A stretch of 64,000 nt of DNA from Amoebidium appalachense (lineage: Eukaryota > Ichthyosporea): assembly GCA_963693365.1 (NCBI GenBank), contig CAVNZM010000015.1:5890001-5954000 (forward strand), in the 5' to 3' direction. A program made the translations under genes and the position numbers. Position 1 is the stretch's first letter. Each line of letters opens with the position of its first letter. The notes under the pieces are model-generated. The model was not told where the DNA came from. It made no database searches and saw nothing but the letters and a program-made list of their open reading frames with translations. This document shows positions 41,190-50,839 of the stretch, one piece after another.

Positions 41190-41842
41190 GTTACACATGA
41201 ATATGAATAGTTTCAAGTCTATGGCTGATAGATATCTTTTTACTCTACGTGTTGAGTCCCTTCCGGTGTTAGGACCGCAAAAACACCAACTACTAGTAGC
41301 CTATATGGCGGATACGGTTAGAGAGTCTCGTTCATACATAGATTCGTTTATTCGTAATGTGGTGTGGTGTAAAAACGCAAAGATGATTATGGCTTGGCGG
41401 TGTAATCGGTTTGGGGTTTACGCTGTTTACTCGAGGCAAAGAGAACCAGTCTCAGGTATGGGGGGGGGGGGTTTTGCTCGGAATATCCCCTCAGCGGTAT
41501 ATCATGATCACGTACATAGATGTCGGGTGGTGACTATATATCAGGGTTTACTTTCTCTACGAGACACCATAAAGACTACAAGGTCCTGCTCGTATGTGTA
41601 ATATGTGTCGGGGGCGGTTTACTCGCGGCTGCATATCTATCAATAAATGCAACCTGTTAGCTAATGTATTAGAACCGGAGGTTATTGGCGGTTTTATTCT
41701 CTTTTCTTCCTCTCTTCCTCAATATATCCGTTTTAAGATGACTATCCTAGATCACCTTCTTAATGCTGCACAGTATGATATTGTGATCCGGTGCCTTAAC
41801 TTTCTTTCGGAGCTACCGATGCTAGCATCTGCTTACCCATAA
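41190..41842 (+). pseudogene. C-terminal fragment of a LINE-like ORF
   Basis: Two overlapping frames (to 41601, and 41594-41842) join near 41595 by a one-base shift. The second begins CNMCRGRFTRGCISINKC, a Cys-rich motif like CHLCAEPFSRKHLDKC at the end of the LINE fragment at 48594-48782; both are followed by about 45 residues and a stop. AATAAA occurs at 41983. A 3' piece of a non-LTR element of the same clade is the best reading. Confidence 0.45.
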
Positions 41843-42004
41843 TATGTAATAGGGGTGTCAGATACTACGATGGCGCTCATTGTTGCCTAGCATGTACATA
41901 TGTCACTGGCTGCATTTGATTGGCTGTGCTGGAAAACGCAGTAGGCCGTCGAATGTGGCTGGGCCTGCGGCAGTGTCCACGCAATAAAAAGTGTGTAAAC
42001 CCCG

Positions 42005-43036
42005 TTACACATCTATTTTGCCCATAATCACTGCCGCCTTACTTTCCTGCTGATCGAGTTGCGCGGGTTTGGGATGTGCCGTTTTTTGGTTTGCTTTCCC
42101 TTTCTGCTGCGCTTTCCTTTGCTCCTCTTGCTTTTTCCGAAAGGCTTCCAACCTCATTTTGTAGTTCTCGTTTTTGACAAAATTATTGAGGGTGACGTTT
42201 GCCATTCGTGCGCAGACCTCCTCAATATACACCTTGCGGTCCTGACCACACGCGTTGCAGGCTCCGTCTAGTCCGGGAAGGGAAAGTTTGGTTGCCTCCC
42301 TTGTGGTCACGTGTGTGAGGAACGCGCGCTGATTTGGTTCCTCAAAGAACTTGCTGACATACTTGTTGCTGATAAGCACCTCCGCGGTCCTCGTACACAG
42401 GTCGGCAATGCGAAACACTTGGTCCGTGGGCCATGTTAGGCCACCTCTCGTCAATTCCTGCAGGTACCGTGTCTCGATTTCAACCGCGCCACGGCTTCTG
42501 AGATCGTCGATAAAGGCCGGGAGGATATCCAACGCAAACAACACGGGCTTATCACCAACCAAAGTGCGCTCGGCGGTTGCCAACAACTCATCCACGTCGA
42601 CAGAATCGGGTTGTGGTGTGGACGGGAGGGGTGTCTGCTGCTGTGCAACTTGTTCCACCCGTTGTAATAGTGTGTGTAATTCCGACCATCTCGTGACCCA
42701 ACCATCTACAAGGTGCTGGAGTAGAAAGGGTATAGTACTTAACAAATTGGCGGTGGTAAGGGGTTGCGCTGGCGGGGAGGCGGGTAGGAGGGCAAAGGCT
42801 ACGTAGTGACCATCGGATGTGAAATGGACATGACCGGCTAGTATGGGGAAAGGGAGCGTCCCGTTTTTGGTTTCCTTAATTTTCGCGTGGGTTTGAACAC
42901 AAAAACTCAACGCCACACCGATTGTGGTCTTATGGGCTGACCAGCCCGGATGGTGTAGAATTGCTTGGCACACGGCATCAGTGAAGTTAGTGTCTGCAAA
43001 CCTAATTTGGTCTGCAAGGACACGAGCATACTCCTG
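42005..43036 (-). CDS. unidentified ORF, about 340 codons, 5' end truncated
   Basis: Open on the minus strand from about 43036 (LHLFEQEYARVLADQIRFAD) to TAA at 42005, with no early ATG. Composition is that of a real protein: a mixed N-terminal domain (HVHFTSDGHYVAFALLP), a CNACGQDRKVYIEEVC segment with three cysteines, and a Lys/Gln-rich coiled C-terminus (RKKQEEQRKAQQKGKANQK). It starts exactly where the LINE RT at 43002-43633 stops matching its family, so a junction between two elements lies near 43036. Could be Gag of another retroelement or a host exon. Not recognised. Confidence 0.45.
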   Translation of the reverse strand, partial: QEYARVLADQIRFADTNFTDAVCQAILHHPGWSAHKTTIGVALSFCVQTHAKIKETKNGTLPFPILAGHVHFTSDGHYVAFALLPASPPAQPLTTANLLSTIPFLLQHLVDGWVTRWSELHTLLQRVEQVAQQQTPLPSTPQPDSVDVDELLATAERTLVGDKPVLFALDILPAFIDDLRSRGAVEIETRYLQELTRGGLTWPTDQVFRIADLCTRTAEVLISNKYVSKFFEEPNQRAFLTHVTTREATKLSLPGLDGACNACGQDRKVYIEEVCARMANVTLNNFVKNENYKMRLEAFRKKQEEQRKAQQKGKANQKTAHPKPAQLDQQESKAAVIMGKIDV

Positions 43037-43633
43037 CTCGAATAAATGTAAGTCTAATAGAAGGATGGAGGGGTGTGTCTTTAAAAATATTAGCCGAGAA
43101 GAAAGCTAACCGCTTACGAGCCAACTCTACCCTCTTTTCGACCATATGGGGAAACATAACACCAACAGAATCAACCGGAACACCAAGATATTTGTATTCT
43201 GGAACTACTATAGGTACAGGTTTAGATGATAATGTAAATGTGTGTAAATTGTTAGCTACATCAGGTACAAGAACACCACATTTGTCTATGTTAAGGATCA
43301 TAAGGTTTGCCTTGCACCACTCTGACACTACATCGAACAATCTTTGCAGGCGTCTAGGGGTACGGGCAAGGAGGGACAGATCATCAGCATAGAGAAGTGC
43401 AGGCGGAAAGTTATTAATAGGGTCATCGTTTTCGGCGTAAATCTTGACAGCCAAATCATCTATAAATAGGTTAAACAAAAAGGGGCTAAGCAATGAACCC
43501 TGCAAGAGACCTCTAGTACGAGCAAAACCATATGAAAGATGCCCATTAACCACAGCTCTACCATAGGTTTGAGACAAGAGTGCTTCTAACAGAACACCAA
43601 TGCAGTGTGGTACACCCCGTGCAGCAAGCTTTT
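43002..43633 (-). pseudogene. LINE reverse transcriptase, C-terminal half
   Basis: Minus-strand frame with GLLQGSLLSPFLFNLFIDDLA (RT box B region), ALLYADDLSLLA (box C, catalytic YADD) and EYKYLGVPVDS (box D/E region). It is the continuation of the frame at 47488-48222. The copia element between them splits the RT at WEK|LAARG. The 3' end of the LINE, including its endonuclease-linked tail, is missing beyond 43002. Confidence 0.88.
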
Positions 43634-44558
43634 TGTTGTAATACGTAGTATTTACATATGGTAAGATCTTCTCAGTTTGTGTTATGTTTCAGTTCATATG
43701 CTTAGTGTAAATGCCACACTCCTATTATGTAAAGTGTAGCATCGATCTCCGATATGCTTGTATACTTGTAATCGTGTTGTATCGGCTTTAATCGTGTATT
43801 GTAATATCGATTAGAATATTTATATGTGTGTACACGGATCCACCCACTCAGGGAGAGACGTGTACATGTTCGTGTGTACATAAATATCTCTGGTTATAGT
43901 TATGCTATTACTATCTTGTTTGTTGATCTGTGCTCTCTTTTCCTTCCTCTTTCTCCTTCCTTATTTTCTTTTCTTTCTCTCCTTGTCTTCATGTGTATAA
44001 TCGTATTTCTTTTCTACTAATATATGTTAGGTAGATTTGTGTTACTTAATACGTGTTCATTGGACGGTAACACACTTAGGCTACACTTAGAATAGCATGT
44101 GTGTTTAGACTTCATTAATTCACTTTAGTTTTCATGTGTTGCCGGGCTTTAACCAATCATCAAGGTTAAGTGTGATATGTCTGAGTCTTTGCAGTATGTC
44201 ATAGGTTAGAACTTCCTTGATGATGACACGAGTTGATCTTAACTAGTGTCTGTGTCCTATCGTGTACGCCTCCGCGTACCGGATCTCTCTGAAAGCAATT
44301 GGTTCTTAGTGATTGGTTTCTATTAGAGATGGATCTGATTTCCGACTGGTCGGAAATCATGTATGGATTGGACTTAGAGGAATTTCAGGTATTTATTCGA
44401 AGATCAGAATAAATTCAGTTCAGTCGTGTCTAAACATTGATGTCTGTTGTGTACACTGCTCCGATCGTTCCGTGTTTTGTTGTTGTGTGTGTCTGTGGTG
44501 TTTTCACACTGCACCACTGTGTCTCTGCTTACATCCCAAATACTTATACAATTTAACA
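43634..44558 (+). repeat. copia 5' LTR
   Basis: Starts TGTTGTAATACG, ends ATTTAACA. The small frames in it recur identically 2929 bases downstream in the other LTR. Confidence 0.95.
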
Positions 44559-44572
44559 GGTTATGGGCCCAG
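44559..44572 (+). promoter_or_regulatory. primer-binding site for half initiator tRNA-Met
   Basis: GGTTATGGGCCCAG directly follows the 5' LTR. It is the exact complement of CUGGGCCCAUAACC in the anticodon arm of eukaryotic initiator tRNA-Met. Known copia-type elements (Drosophila copia, Ty5) prime from this half-tRNA rather than from the 3' CCA end. Confidence 0.88.
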
Positions 44573-45129
44573 ATGCACGCTCCCTACACACACCTAGACC
44601 TAGCGATCGTTAAATTCCTGGTACACATCATAGCTGTGGTCAGCTCCTCATGCATCTTGGTGCTGAGGCTGTGTACATCCATCCCCGGCGTCCGTCCGTA
44701 ACCGGTCCCACGTGACTCCTCTTGACAAGATCTGACTCATCTTGACAAGAGCTTTTGCCACGCCTTGATACCCGTGACATCCTCGCAAGTTCAAATTCCA
44801 GCTTGCACTCCTTCCAGCTCCGTCCTGGTTTCTCTCCGTCACGCCAAACCGTCCTCCACCCTTGGTTCTGCAATCGCGCTCCAAGTTCCTTGACACTTCA
44901 CCGACGTGGTCTCAACCGCGCCGCCCTGTCTACCCAGGCCTGAGGATCCTGCATCGAAATCCCATTCCATCCGATTTCGAACCCCGTCGACCCGCATTCG
45001 AATATAATTTCACACCCCGTCTGCGTTCCAATCGACGATAATTTGACACCCCGTCTCGATCCGACTTGACCATCATCCATCAAGTCCATCTGAAGTATCC
45101 AAATTCGGTACTTCTTTCCAGTCTCTACC

Positions 45130-45993
45130 GTGTTCCACCCCGTCCAAGCCCTTTGTGCTTCCCTCCTCCCTAGGAGTCCCGACCCTGAGTCCCTCCAGAA
45201 CCGTTTACCGTGTCCAACCTGCTTCCTTCCAGGATTTCCAACCCTGTTTTCGGCCATGTCTCCCCTTACCGTGCCGTCACTGTCAATGGCCCCCTCACAT
45301 TCCATTGATCTGCCCTGCATTCCGGCAGCAGTTTCCCCCCATCACGTGGCCAACCTCGTCGAGATCCCAGCTACCACCAGCTCTGCACGGGCAACAGTTA
45401 CCCCTGCAGCTGTTTCCCCCCCATTACCACCCGACCCCGGCCAGCAAGACATGCTGCCAGGTCCAGTCGTTCCCATCCACGTTTCCAGCCAGCTTGCTGT
45501 GCTGCCTTCCCCCGTTTCCAAAGCCCCTGCATCCGCCCCAGTTAACCTCCTCCGTCCGGAATTACCTGCACTTGACCCTGCCTCCGTCGTGCCTCATCCC
45601 AACCCAAATTCCGTGAAGACCTACCCCCCTCCCTGTTCGGCCTTTCCCAGTCACCCCGAGCAGCAAGCACCCTCGACGCCCCCCTCAGCGAATTCCAAAC
45701 TACGACAAGTCTACTCCTCCTTGGTCATCAATCCCTCCACCGGTCGCCCTACCACGTGTGGCTACCCTCGACACACTGCATCCAAATGCCGTGACCCCCG
45801 TTGTCCTGTCTACCGTTTGCGTCCTCGATACCCCCCATCCCCTATCCTCCCCCCCCCCAGCCTGAGTGGGGTTGTTGTCGTCAACTATGTCGAGTCTGCC
45901 AACAACTTGGCTGACATCCTTACCAAGTCACTGCCGGGTCCCAGCCATGTCACTCACCGTGATCGACTCTGTGTGCCCGACCTTGTGCAGTGA
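45130..45993 (+). pseudogene. copia gag-pol remnant ending in RNase H tail
   Basis: An open frame rich in Pro/Ser ends with SSLVINPSTGRPTTCGYPRH..., a Cys-containing segment, and NYVESANNLADILTKSLPG. The last matches the conserved (A)DILTK end of copia RNase H. Protease, integrase and RT are deleted between. The stop codon at 45993 is followed by a 3' non-coding stretch to the LTR. Confidence 0.75.
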
Positions 45994-46331
45994 TCATCGT
46001 GTGGTCTTCTACTACACCTGGGGCCCTGGACAGCAGCTTCCTCTACACTGCTTCCCAGTTGGAACGTCTACTACTACGATTCTGTATATGTATTTTTTTT
46101 TTTTTTTTGCCTTAAGTGGGGTTTGCCCACTTTAAGGGTTCATCGATTAGCACAACACATATACACCTGAGGCTAGCCACCTTTGCGAATACTGGCCGAC
46201 TCCCAGTCCCACTGAGTCACAACACATAGGTTAATGTTTCCACGGCTGGCTCCCGTTAATATATATATTATGCCTTCACCTGCATATTTTTTTTTTTTTT
46301 CCTTGGTTGTTTTCTTCCTTTGCTGTTGTTG

Positions 46332-46393
46332 CCCCCCCCCCCCCCCCCCCCCTCCCCCCCCCTTCTCCCCCCCCCCCCCCCCCCCCCCCCCTC

Positions 46394-46453
<60 letters not shown>
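46332..46453 (+). repeat. 122-bp poly-C tract within copia
   Basis: Nearly pure C with four or five T interruptions, about 100 bases before the polypurine tract. Confidence 0.97.
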
Positions 46454-46455
<2 letters not shown>

Positions 46456-46553
46456 AAAAGTACACACTTTAATTTTTTTTTTTCGTTTCTGTTCTCAAGT
46501 GGGGAGATTTCACTAGTTCAGTGGGGATATGATAACACAAACTTCAAAGTCTT

Positions 46554-46562
46554 AAGTGGGGA
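46554..46562 (+). promoter_or_regulatory. copia polypurine tract
   Basis: AAGTGGGGA immediately before the 3' LTR, the expected plus-strand primer position. A related AAGTGGGGAG lies at 46498. Confidence 0.8.
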
Positions 46563-47487
46563 TGTTGTAATACGTAGTATTTACATATGGTAAGATCTTC
46601 TCAGTTTGTGTTATGTTTCAGTTCATATGCTTAGTGTAAATGCCACACTCCTATTATGTAAAGTGTAGCATCGATCTCCGATATGCTTGTATACTTGTAA
46701 TCGTGTTGTATCGGCTTTAATCGTGTATTGTAATATCGATTAGAATATTTATATGTGTGTACACGGATCCACCCACTCAGGGAGAGACGTGTACATGTTC
46801 GTGTGTACATAAATATCTCTGGTTATAGTTATGCTATTACTATCTTGTTTGTTGATCTGTGCTCTCTTTTCCTTCCTCTTTCTCCTTCCTTATTTTCTTT
46901 TCTTTCTCTCCTTGTCTTCATGTGTATAATCGTATTTCTTTTCTACTAATATATGTTAGGTAGATTTGTGTTACTTAATACGTGTTCATTGGACGGTAAC
47001 ACACTTAGGCTACACTTAGAATAGCATGTGTGTTTAGACTTCATTAATTCACTTTAGTTTTCATGTGTTGCCGGGCTTTAACCAATCATCAAGGTTAAGT
47101 GTGATATGTCTGAGTCTTTGCAGTATGTCATAGGTTAGAACTTCCTTGATGATGACACGAGTTGATCTTAACTAGTGTCTGTGTCCTATCGTGTACGCCT
47201 CCGCGTACCGGATCTCTCTGAAAGCAATTGGTTCTTAGTGATTGGTTTCTATTAGAGATGGATCTGATTTCCGACTGGTCGGAAATCATGTATGGATTGG
47301 ACTTAGAGGAATTTCAGGTATTTATTCGAAGATCAGAATAAATTCAGTTCAGTCGTGTCTAAACATTGATGTCTGTTGTGTACACTGCTCCGATCGTTCC
47401 GTGTTTTGTTGTTGTGTGTGTCTGTGGTGTTTTCACACTGCACCACTGTGTCTCTGCTTACATCCCAAATACTTATACAATTTAACA
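46563..47487 (+). repeat. copia 3' LTR
   Basis: 925 bp, same ends and same internal frames as the 5' LTR; followed by the CTTTT duplication. Confidence 0.95.
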
Positions 47488-48222
47488 CTTTTCCCATAGG
47501 AGACCAGGGGAGACAGAATCGTAAGCAGTTTTCCAATCAATAAAGCCAATATATCGTGCACCAACTTGCATAGAATCGTGCAGTGCCATTATTTGAACAT
47601 AACATGAATTGTTTTTACGAAAAGCGGATTGGCATGGGTGTATGTGAAGAATAGATTGAAACCTAGGGTGATGTGCAAATAACCTAAGTAAGCAAGCTTC
47701 AAAGAATCTACGAACAACCTGGGTTAGTGTAATGGGGCGAAAGGATGATATGGGGCCCTCAGAGTCCTTCTTAACTAGTATGGGGATCACTAAGGTATCT
47801 AACCAAGATGACGGGACATGTCCACATTTAACACACCAAGAAAAGAGAGAGCTTAACATGATAGTAAGATCAGGTTTAATAGCACGATCACTTTCCTTTT
47901 GTGGGTAGGAGGGAACAAGGATTTTAAGAAACCCAGCAGGGAGTCCATCAGGTCCACAAGACTTACTAGAGCTATAACTAGATATCACAGACCATATGGC
48001 ATCGGGACTGAAAAAGGGGAGGATCGATTCTGTGGGGATAGATGGGTCTACAGGCCACACAATAGGTTTCTGAGCGGGGGTCCTATCTTTAAACAGTTCC
48101 GAGAAATACTTATCAGAGTCTATGAGGGGGTCTCCAGTGGTATCACCAATAATACGAGCAGGGGGGCTGAAAAACGTGGAGGCCAGAGTCAGACGCTTTA
48201 CAGCTAATCCAACCTCCAACAA
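47488..48222 (-). pseudogene. LINE reverse transcriptase, N-terminal half
   Basis: Minus-strand frame with SSKSCGPDGLPAGFLK, PSSWLDTLVIPILVKKD, SSFRPITL and GFIDWKTAYDSVSP (RT boxes 0-2 and box A with its catalytic Asp). It ends at WEK, where copia is inserted; CTT at the target duplication supplies the next codon and the frame resumes at 43633. The 5' end of the LINE (endonuclease) is absent beyond about 48240. Confidence 0.88.
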
Positions 48223-48480
48223 CAGGATATACGTTTAGAGTTTCAGGTACTCTGGTTTGCACCAGGTACCGGGGTGCACCAGGATATCATTAATGGGCCC
48301 GTTTCACGTACATACAAACAGGTTAGCACGGCCCAACTGATGATGGGCGTGAGCCCCGCGGCCGTCACATGCAGGCGCACACATAGAGTGTGGGGTCGTG
48401 GGACGTTCATCAGCATGCGTAATACTTTCTCACAAATTCATCTCTTTTTCTGAAATGTAATTTTTATTTATTTTTATAAT
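48223..48480. other. short interval between two LINE fragments
   Basis: Holds a small duplicated GCACCAGG/TACCGGGGTGCACCAGG motif and an A/T-rich stretch that is the 3' end of the next LINE (AATAAA on the minus strand near 48490). Confidence 0.5.
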
Positions 48481-48964
48481 GACTTTATTTATATGCTCAT
48501 GAAAGAGAAGCAAGCCGGAGATATCACAGATATCTCAGAGAAGAAAATACAAAAACCCCTACTCACCGATACGGAGCAGATTCAAACAAGTTAACGACTC
48601 AAATAATCATACACCCTAGAAAACTTGTTACTCATACGGTGGTTTAACAGATCATCAATAGAAGTAATATCAGGATTATTTAAATAAGCTAGTCTTCGAA
48701 TTTCTAACGGAAGAATCTGAGATAAATACATACACTTATCTAGATGTTTGCGAGAAAAAGGTTCTGCACAAAGGTGACACAAACATTTATGGAAACTAAC
48801 TTAGTTACAGCGCCAAAATAACTATTTCCAAGCAGTATCACACGAAGGGGTTAATGTGTCGAAATCGGCAAGTGTGGTAGGTTTACGAGAGGAAGGATGA
48901 ATATAAGTAGCTAATGTTCATAACGATTGTAGAGAAAATCATGAGACTCAGACGAGTCTCTAAT
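48481..48964 (-). pseudogene. second LINE, 3' part with C-terminal Cys/His motif
   Basis: The frame to 48594 reads CHLCAEPFSRKHLDKC followed by RRLAYLNNPDITSIDDLLNH and a stop, then an A/T-rich tail with AATAAA. It is the downstream part of the LINE whose RT lies at 54248-55190; the YR element at 48965-54247 separates them. Confidence 0.7.
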
Positions 48965-49350
48965 GGTTTTATTTGTGGAAATTATTGACATAAATATTTT
49001 TCTGGGTAAACACGTAGGATGGGTGTTCGATACCAACATAACCATGTAGGCTTCAATTCGTGTTTTAGCAGTTAGCGGTTGGCTGCCCGCACACGGGCAC
49101 CTATTAGCCAGTCAAAACATCAGATACCACAGATCACTAGACCGAGTTACGATTGGCTCGGATCAGATTTCACATATCACTAGATCGATTTTTGATTGGC
49201 TCAGATCGGTAGGCTTAGGTATATAAGCACGACAGTTTTTAGCAGATCAGCAAGCTACAAACACATCTTCTGTGTTTAGCATCCACAGCCTTACAGCTAT
49301 ATATTCCTTTTCTCCTTTTCATTCTCCCTATCTTTCCTACGCCGGTCAGC
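48965..49350 (+). promoter_or_regulatory. A1 promoter of copy 4
   Basis: Two CACTAGA-CGA-TT...GATTGGCTC modules (inverted CCAAT) lie about 80 and 35 bases upstream of TATATAA at 49220-49226. A leader of about 95 bases reaches the gag ATG at 49351. Duplicated in A2, so transcription could also start at the 3' side. Confidence 0.78.
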
Positions 49351-50520
49351 ATGCCGCCGAAAAAGCGCCAGGCCTCAGCCGCCGCCCCTGCCGCGGCACC
49401 TAAGCGCCTGACCCGCAGCGATCTCCGCCACAGGCTGACCAACGCTCCCGCGGCCACTGACGCGCCTCCAGCGGCCCATACCACCACGGACCCGGACCCG
49501 CCGGCTACTCTCCCCTCCACTCCTGAAGTCCCCCCTCAGGCCCCGCCGTCCCCGCAGATGACTTCTCAAGACGCCGTCCTGGCTGCCCTCACCGCCATCA
49601 GCACCCAGATGGCTGGCGTCCTGGCTGCTCTCACCAACCGCGACCCTCCCGCGCCCCCCGCCGCGCCCTCCACACCCGGGGAGGTTTCCCCGGGGCTGCA
49701 TCTCGGCCCTGACCTTGACCTGCCTGCCCTGCCCGCGCCCCCCATCACAGGTGAGAACACTGGCGACATTCAGCCGGGCACACTCCCGCTTCCCCCCGCA
49801 GATGTGCTGGCAGATTTGCGCGCCAATCGTTTCGTCGACCTGTATAAGTTCACCCCCGCCGCCCTCCTGGCCCCATCCAAGAAAGGTCAGCATCTGCGCA
49901 TGGCCGACGACGGCAGCATCGAGACTTTTCGCCAAGACAAACGTGTTCCCCTGCGTTCACTCGTCATTTGGATCCAAGCTTGGACCCATTACATGGCCGC
50001 CAAGCACCACCTCGGCCTTCCCACGGACAAAGACGTACTTTGGACTCAGCACATCACTCGCCTCAGCACCCGATACCCGTGGGCCCAGATCCACAACTAT
50101 GACGTATACGCCCGCACCGTGGCCCACCAGCAGGGTCGGGCTCCGATCGAGTGCCCCAACCTGCTCGCCCAACTCCACCAGGATCTCCTCCTGCCACCCA
50201 CTCTGCTCATCCAGGACGCATGTCAGCGCTGTGGCTTCCCCGACCACCCCAGCGCGGCCTGCCCCATGTACCCCAAGCCCGGCTGTGGTCTTGACGGCTT
50301 TAAGCCGCCCCACAAGCCCGGCGGGGGTCACACCCCTAACCGCCCTGGCCCGCAACCCGGCCCGGCAAAACCGGCCCGACCCGTGGATCTACCCGCGACG
50401 CACTGCAGGAATTTCCACATTAACGGTCGGTCCTGCGCTAAGCAGCCCTGCCCCTTCTCCCACGTGTGCCCGCTCTGCTCTGGCACACACCCCCGCAAAG
50501 ACTGCAAGCACAATGCCTAG
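49351..50520 (+). CDS. gag: Gag-like ORF of YR retrotransposon, intact
   Basis: 389 codons, differing from the 22521-23690 protein at a small number of positions, mostly in the linker. Basic N-terminus MPPKKRQASAA, Pro/Ala linker, folded middle region with WIQAWTHYMAAKHHLG, then CQRCGFPDHPSAAC (CCHC knuckle), CRNFHINGRSC...CPFSH (CCCH-like) and CPLCSGTHPRKDC. The ATG follows the A1 leader with no upstream ATG in the last 30 bases. Role by family: RNA binding and particle assembly. No protease motif. Confidence 0.92.
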   Translation: MPPKKRQASAAAPAAAPKRLTRSDLRHRLTNAPAATDAPPAAHTTTDPDPPATLPSTPEVPPQAPPSPQMTSQDAVLAALTAISTQMAGVLAALTNRDPPAPPAAPSTPGEVSPGLHLGPDLDLPALPAPPITGENTGDIQPGTLPLPPADVLADLRANRFVDLYKFTPAALLAPSKKGQHLRMADDGSIETFRQDKRVPLRSLVIWIQAWTHYMAAKHHLGLPTDKDVLWTQHITRLSTRYPWAQIHNYDVYARTVAHQQGRAPIECPNLLAQLHQDLLLPPTLLIQDACQRCGFPDHPSAACPMYPKPGCGLDGFKPPHKPGGGHTPNRPGPQPGPAKPARPVDLPATHCRNFHINGRSCAKQPCPFSHVCPLCSGTHPRKDCKHNA

Positions 50521-50839
50521 TCTACGCGCACACCCACACACACAGCTAGAACATAGGGGTTAGGAGCTAGGACACACGAGTACAGGGAAACGGAGCTCGG
50601 GAGAACGGGCCAATAGGGCTGAGTACAAAATTTCGCAGGCCAACTACGGCGCCCGCGCGCGTCAAGAATAAATGTCCCTATACAAAGACGTTTATTCTGG
50701 CCACTGCACATAATTTTACTCCCCCCCCCCCCATCCCACGAGCCTCCCCCCCCTTACACTCACCTAGCACTCCCCCCCCCCCCCCCCCCCCCCGCTGCCG
50801 GGATCTCCCCAAGGGTACACCACCCTTGCTAACCACCCC
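50521..50839 (+). other. gag-RT spacer of copy 4
   Basis: Contains AGAATAAA (about 50666) and its inverse TTTATTCT (about 50692), GCCCGCGCGCG, and a poly-C run at about 50774-50792. The RT frame has no ATG near its start, so a splice, frameshift or re-initiation is needed to express it. Confidence 0.7.

Larger units (their letters stand above)
43634..47487 (+). mobile_element. Ty1/copia LTR retrotransposon, internally deleted
   Basis: Two 925-bp LTRs of identical length (43634-44558 and 46563-47487) with TGTT...AACA ends flank about 2 kb. CTTTT occurs directly outside both (43629-43633 and 47488-47492), a 5-bp target duplication. Internally: primer-binding site at 44559, gag/pol remnant, a 122-bp poly-C tract and a polypurine tract at 46554-46562. 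Most of gag, integrase and RT are missing, so it is non-autonomous. Matching LTRs imply a recent insertion. Confidence 0.95.

Noticed and set aside
46268-46467. Gly-rich and Pro-rich ORFs over poly-C/poly-G
   Set aside because: Pure homopolymer translations; the same applies at 36065-36301, 46234-46593, 56103-56320 and 63305-63619.
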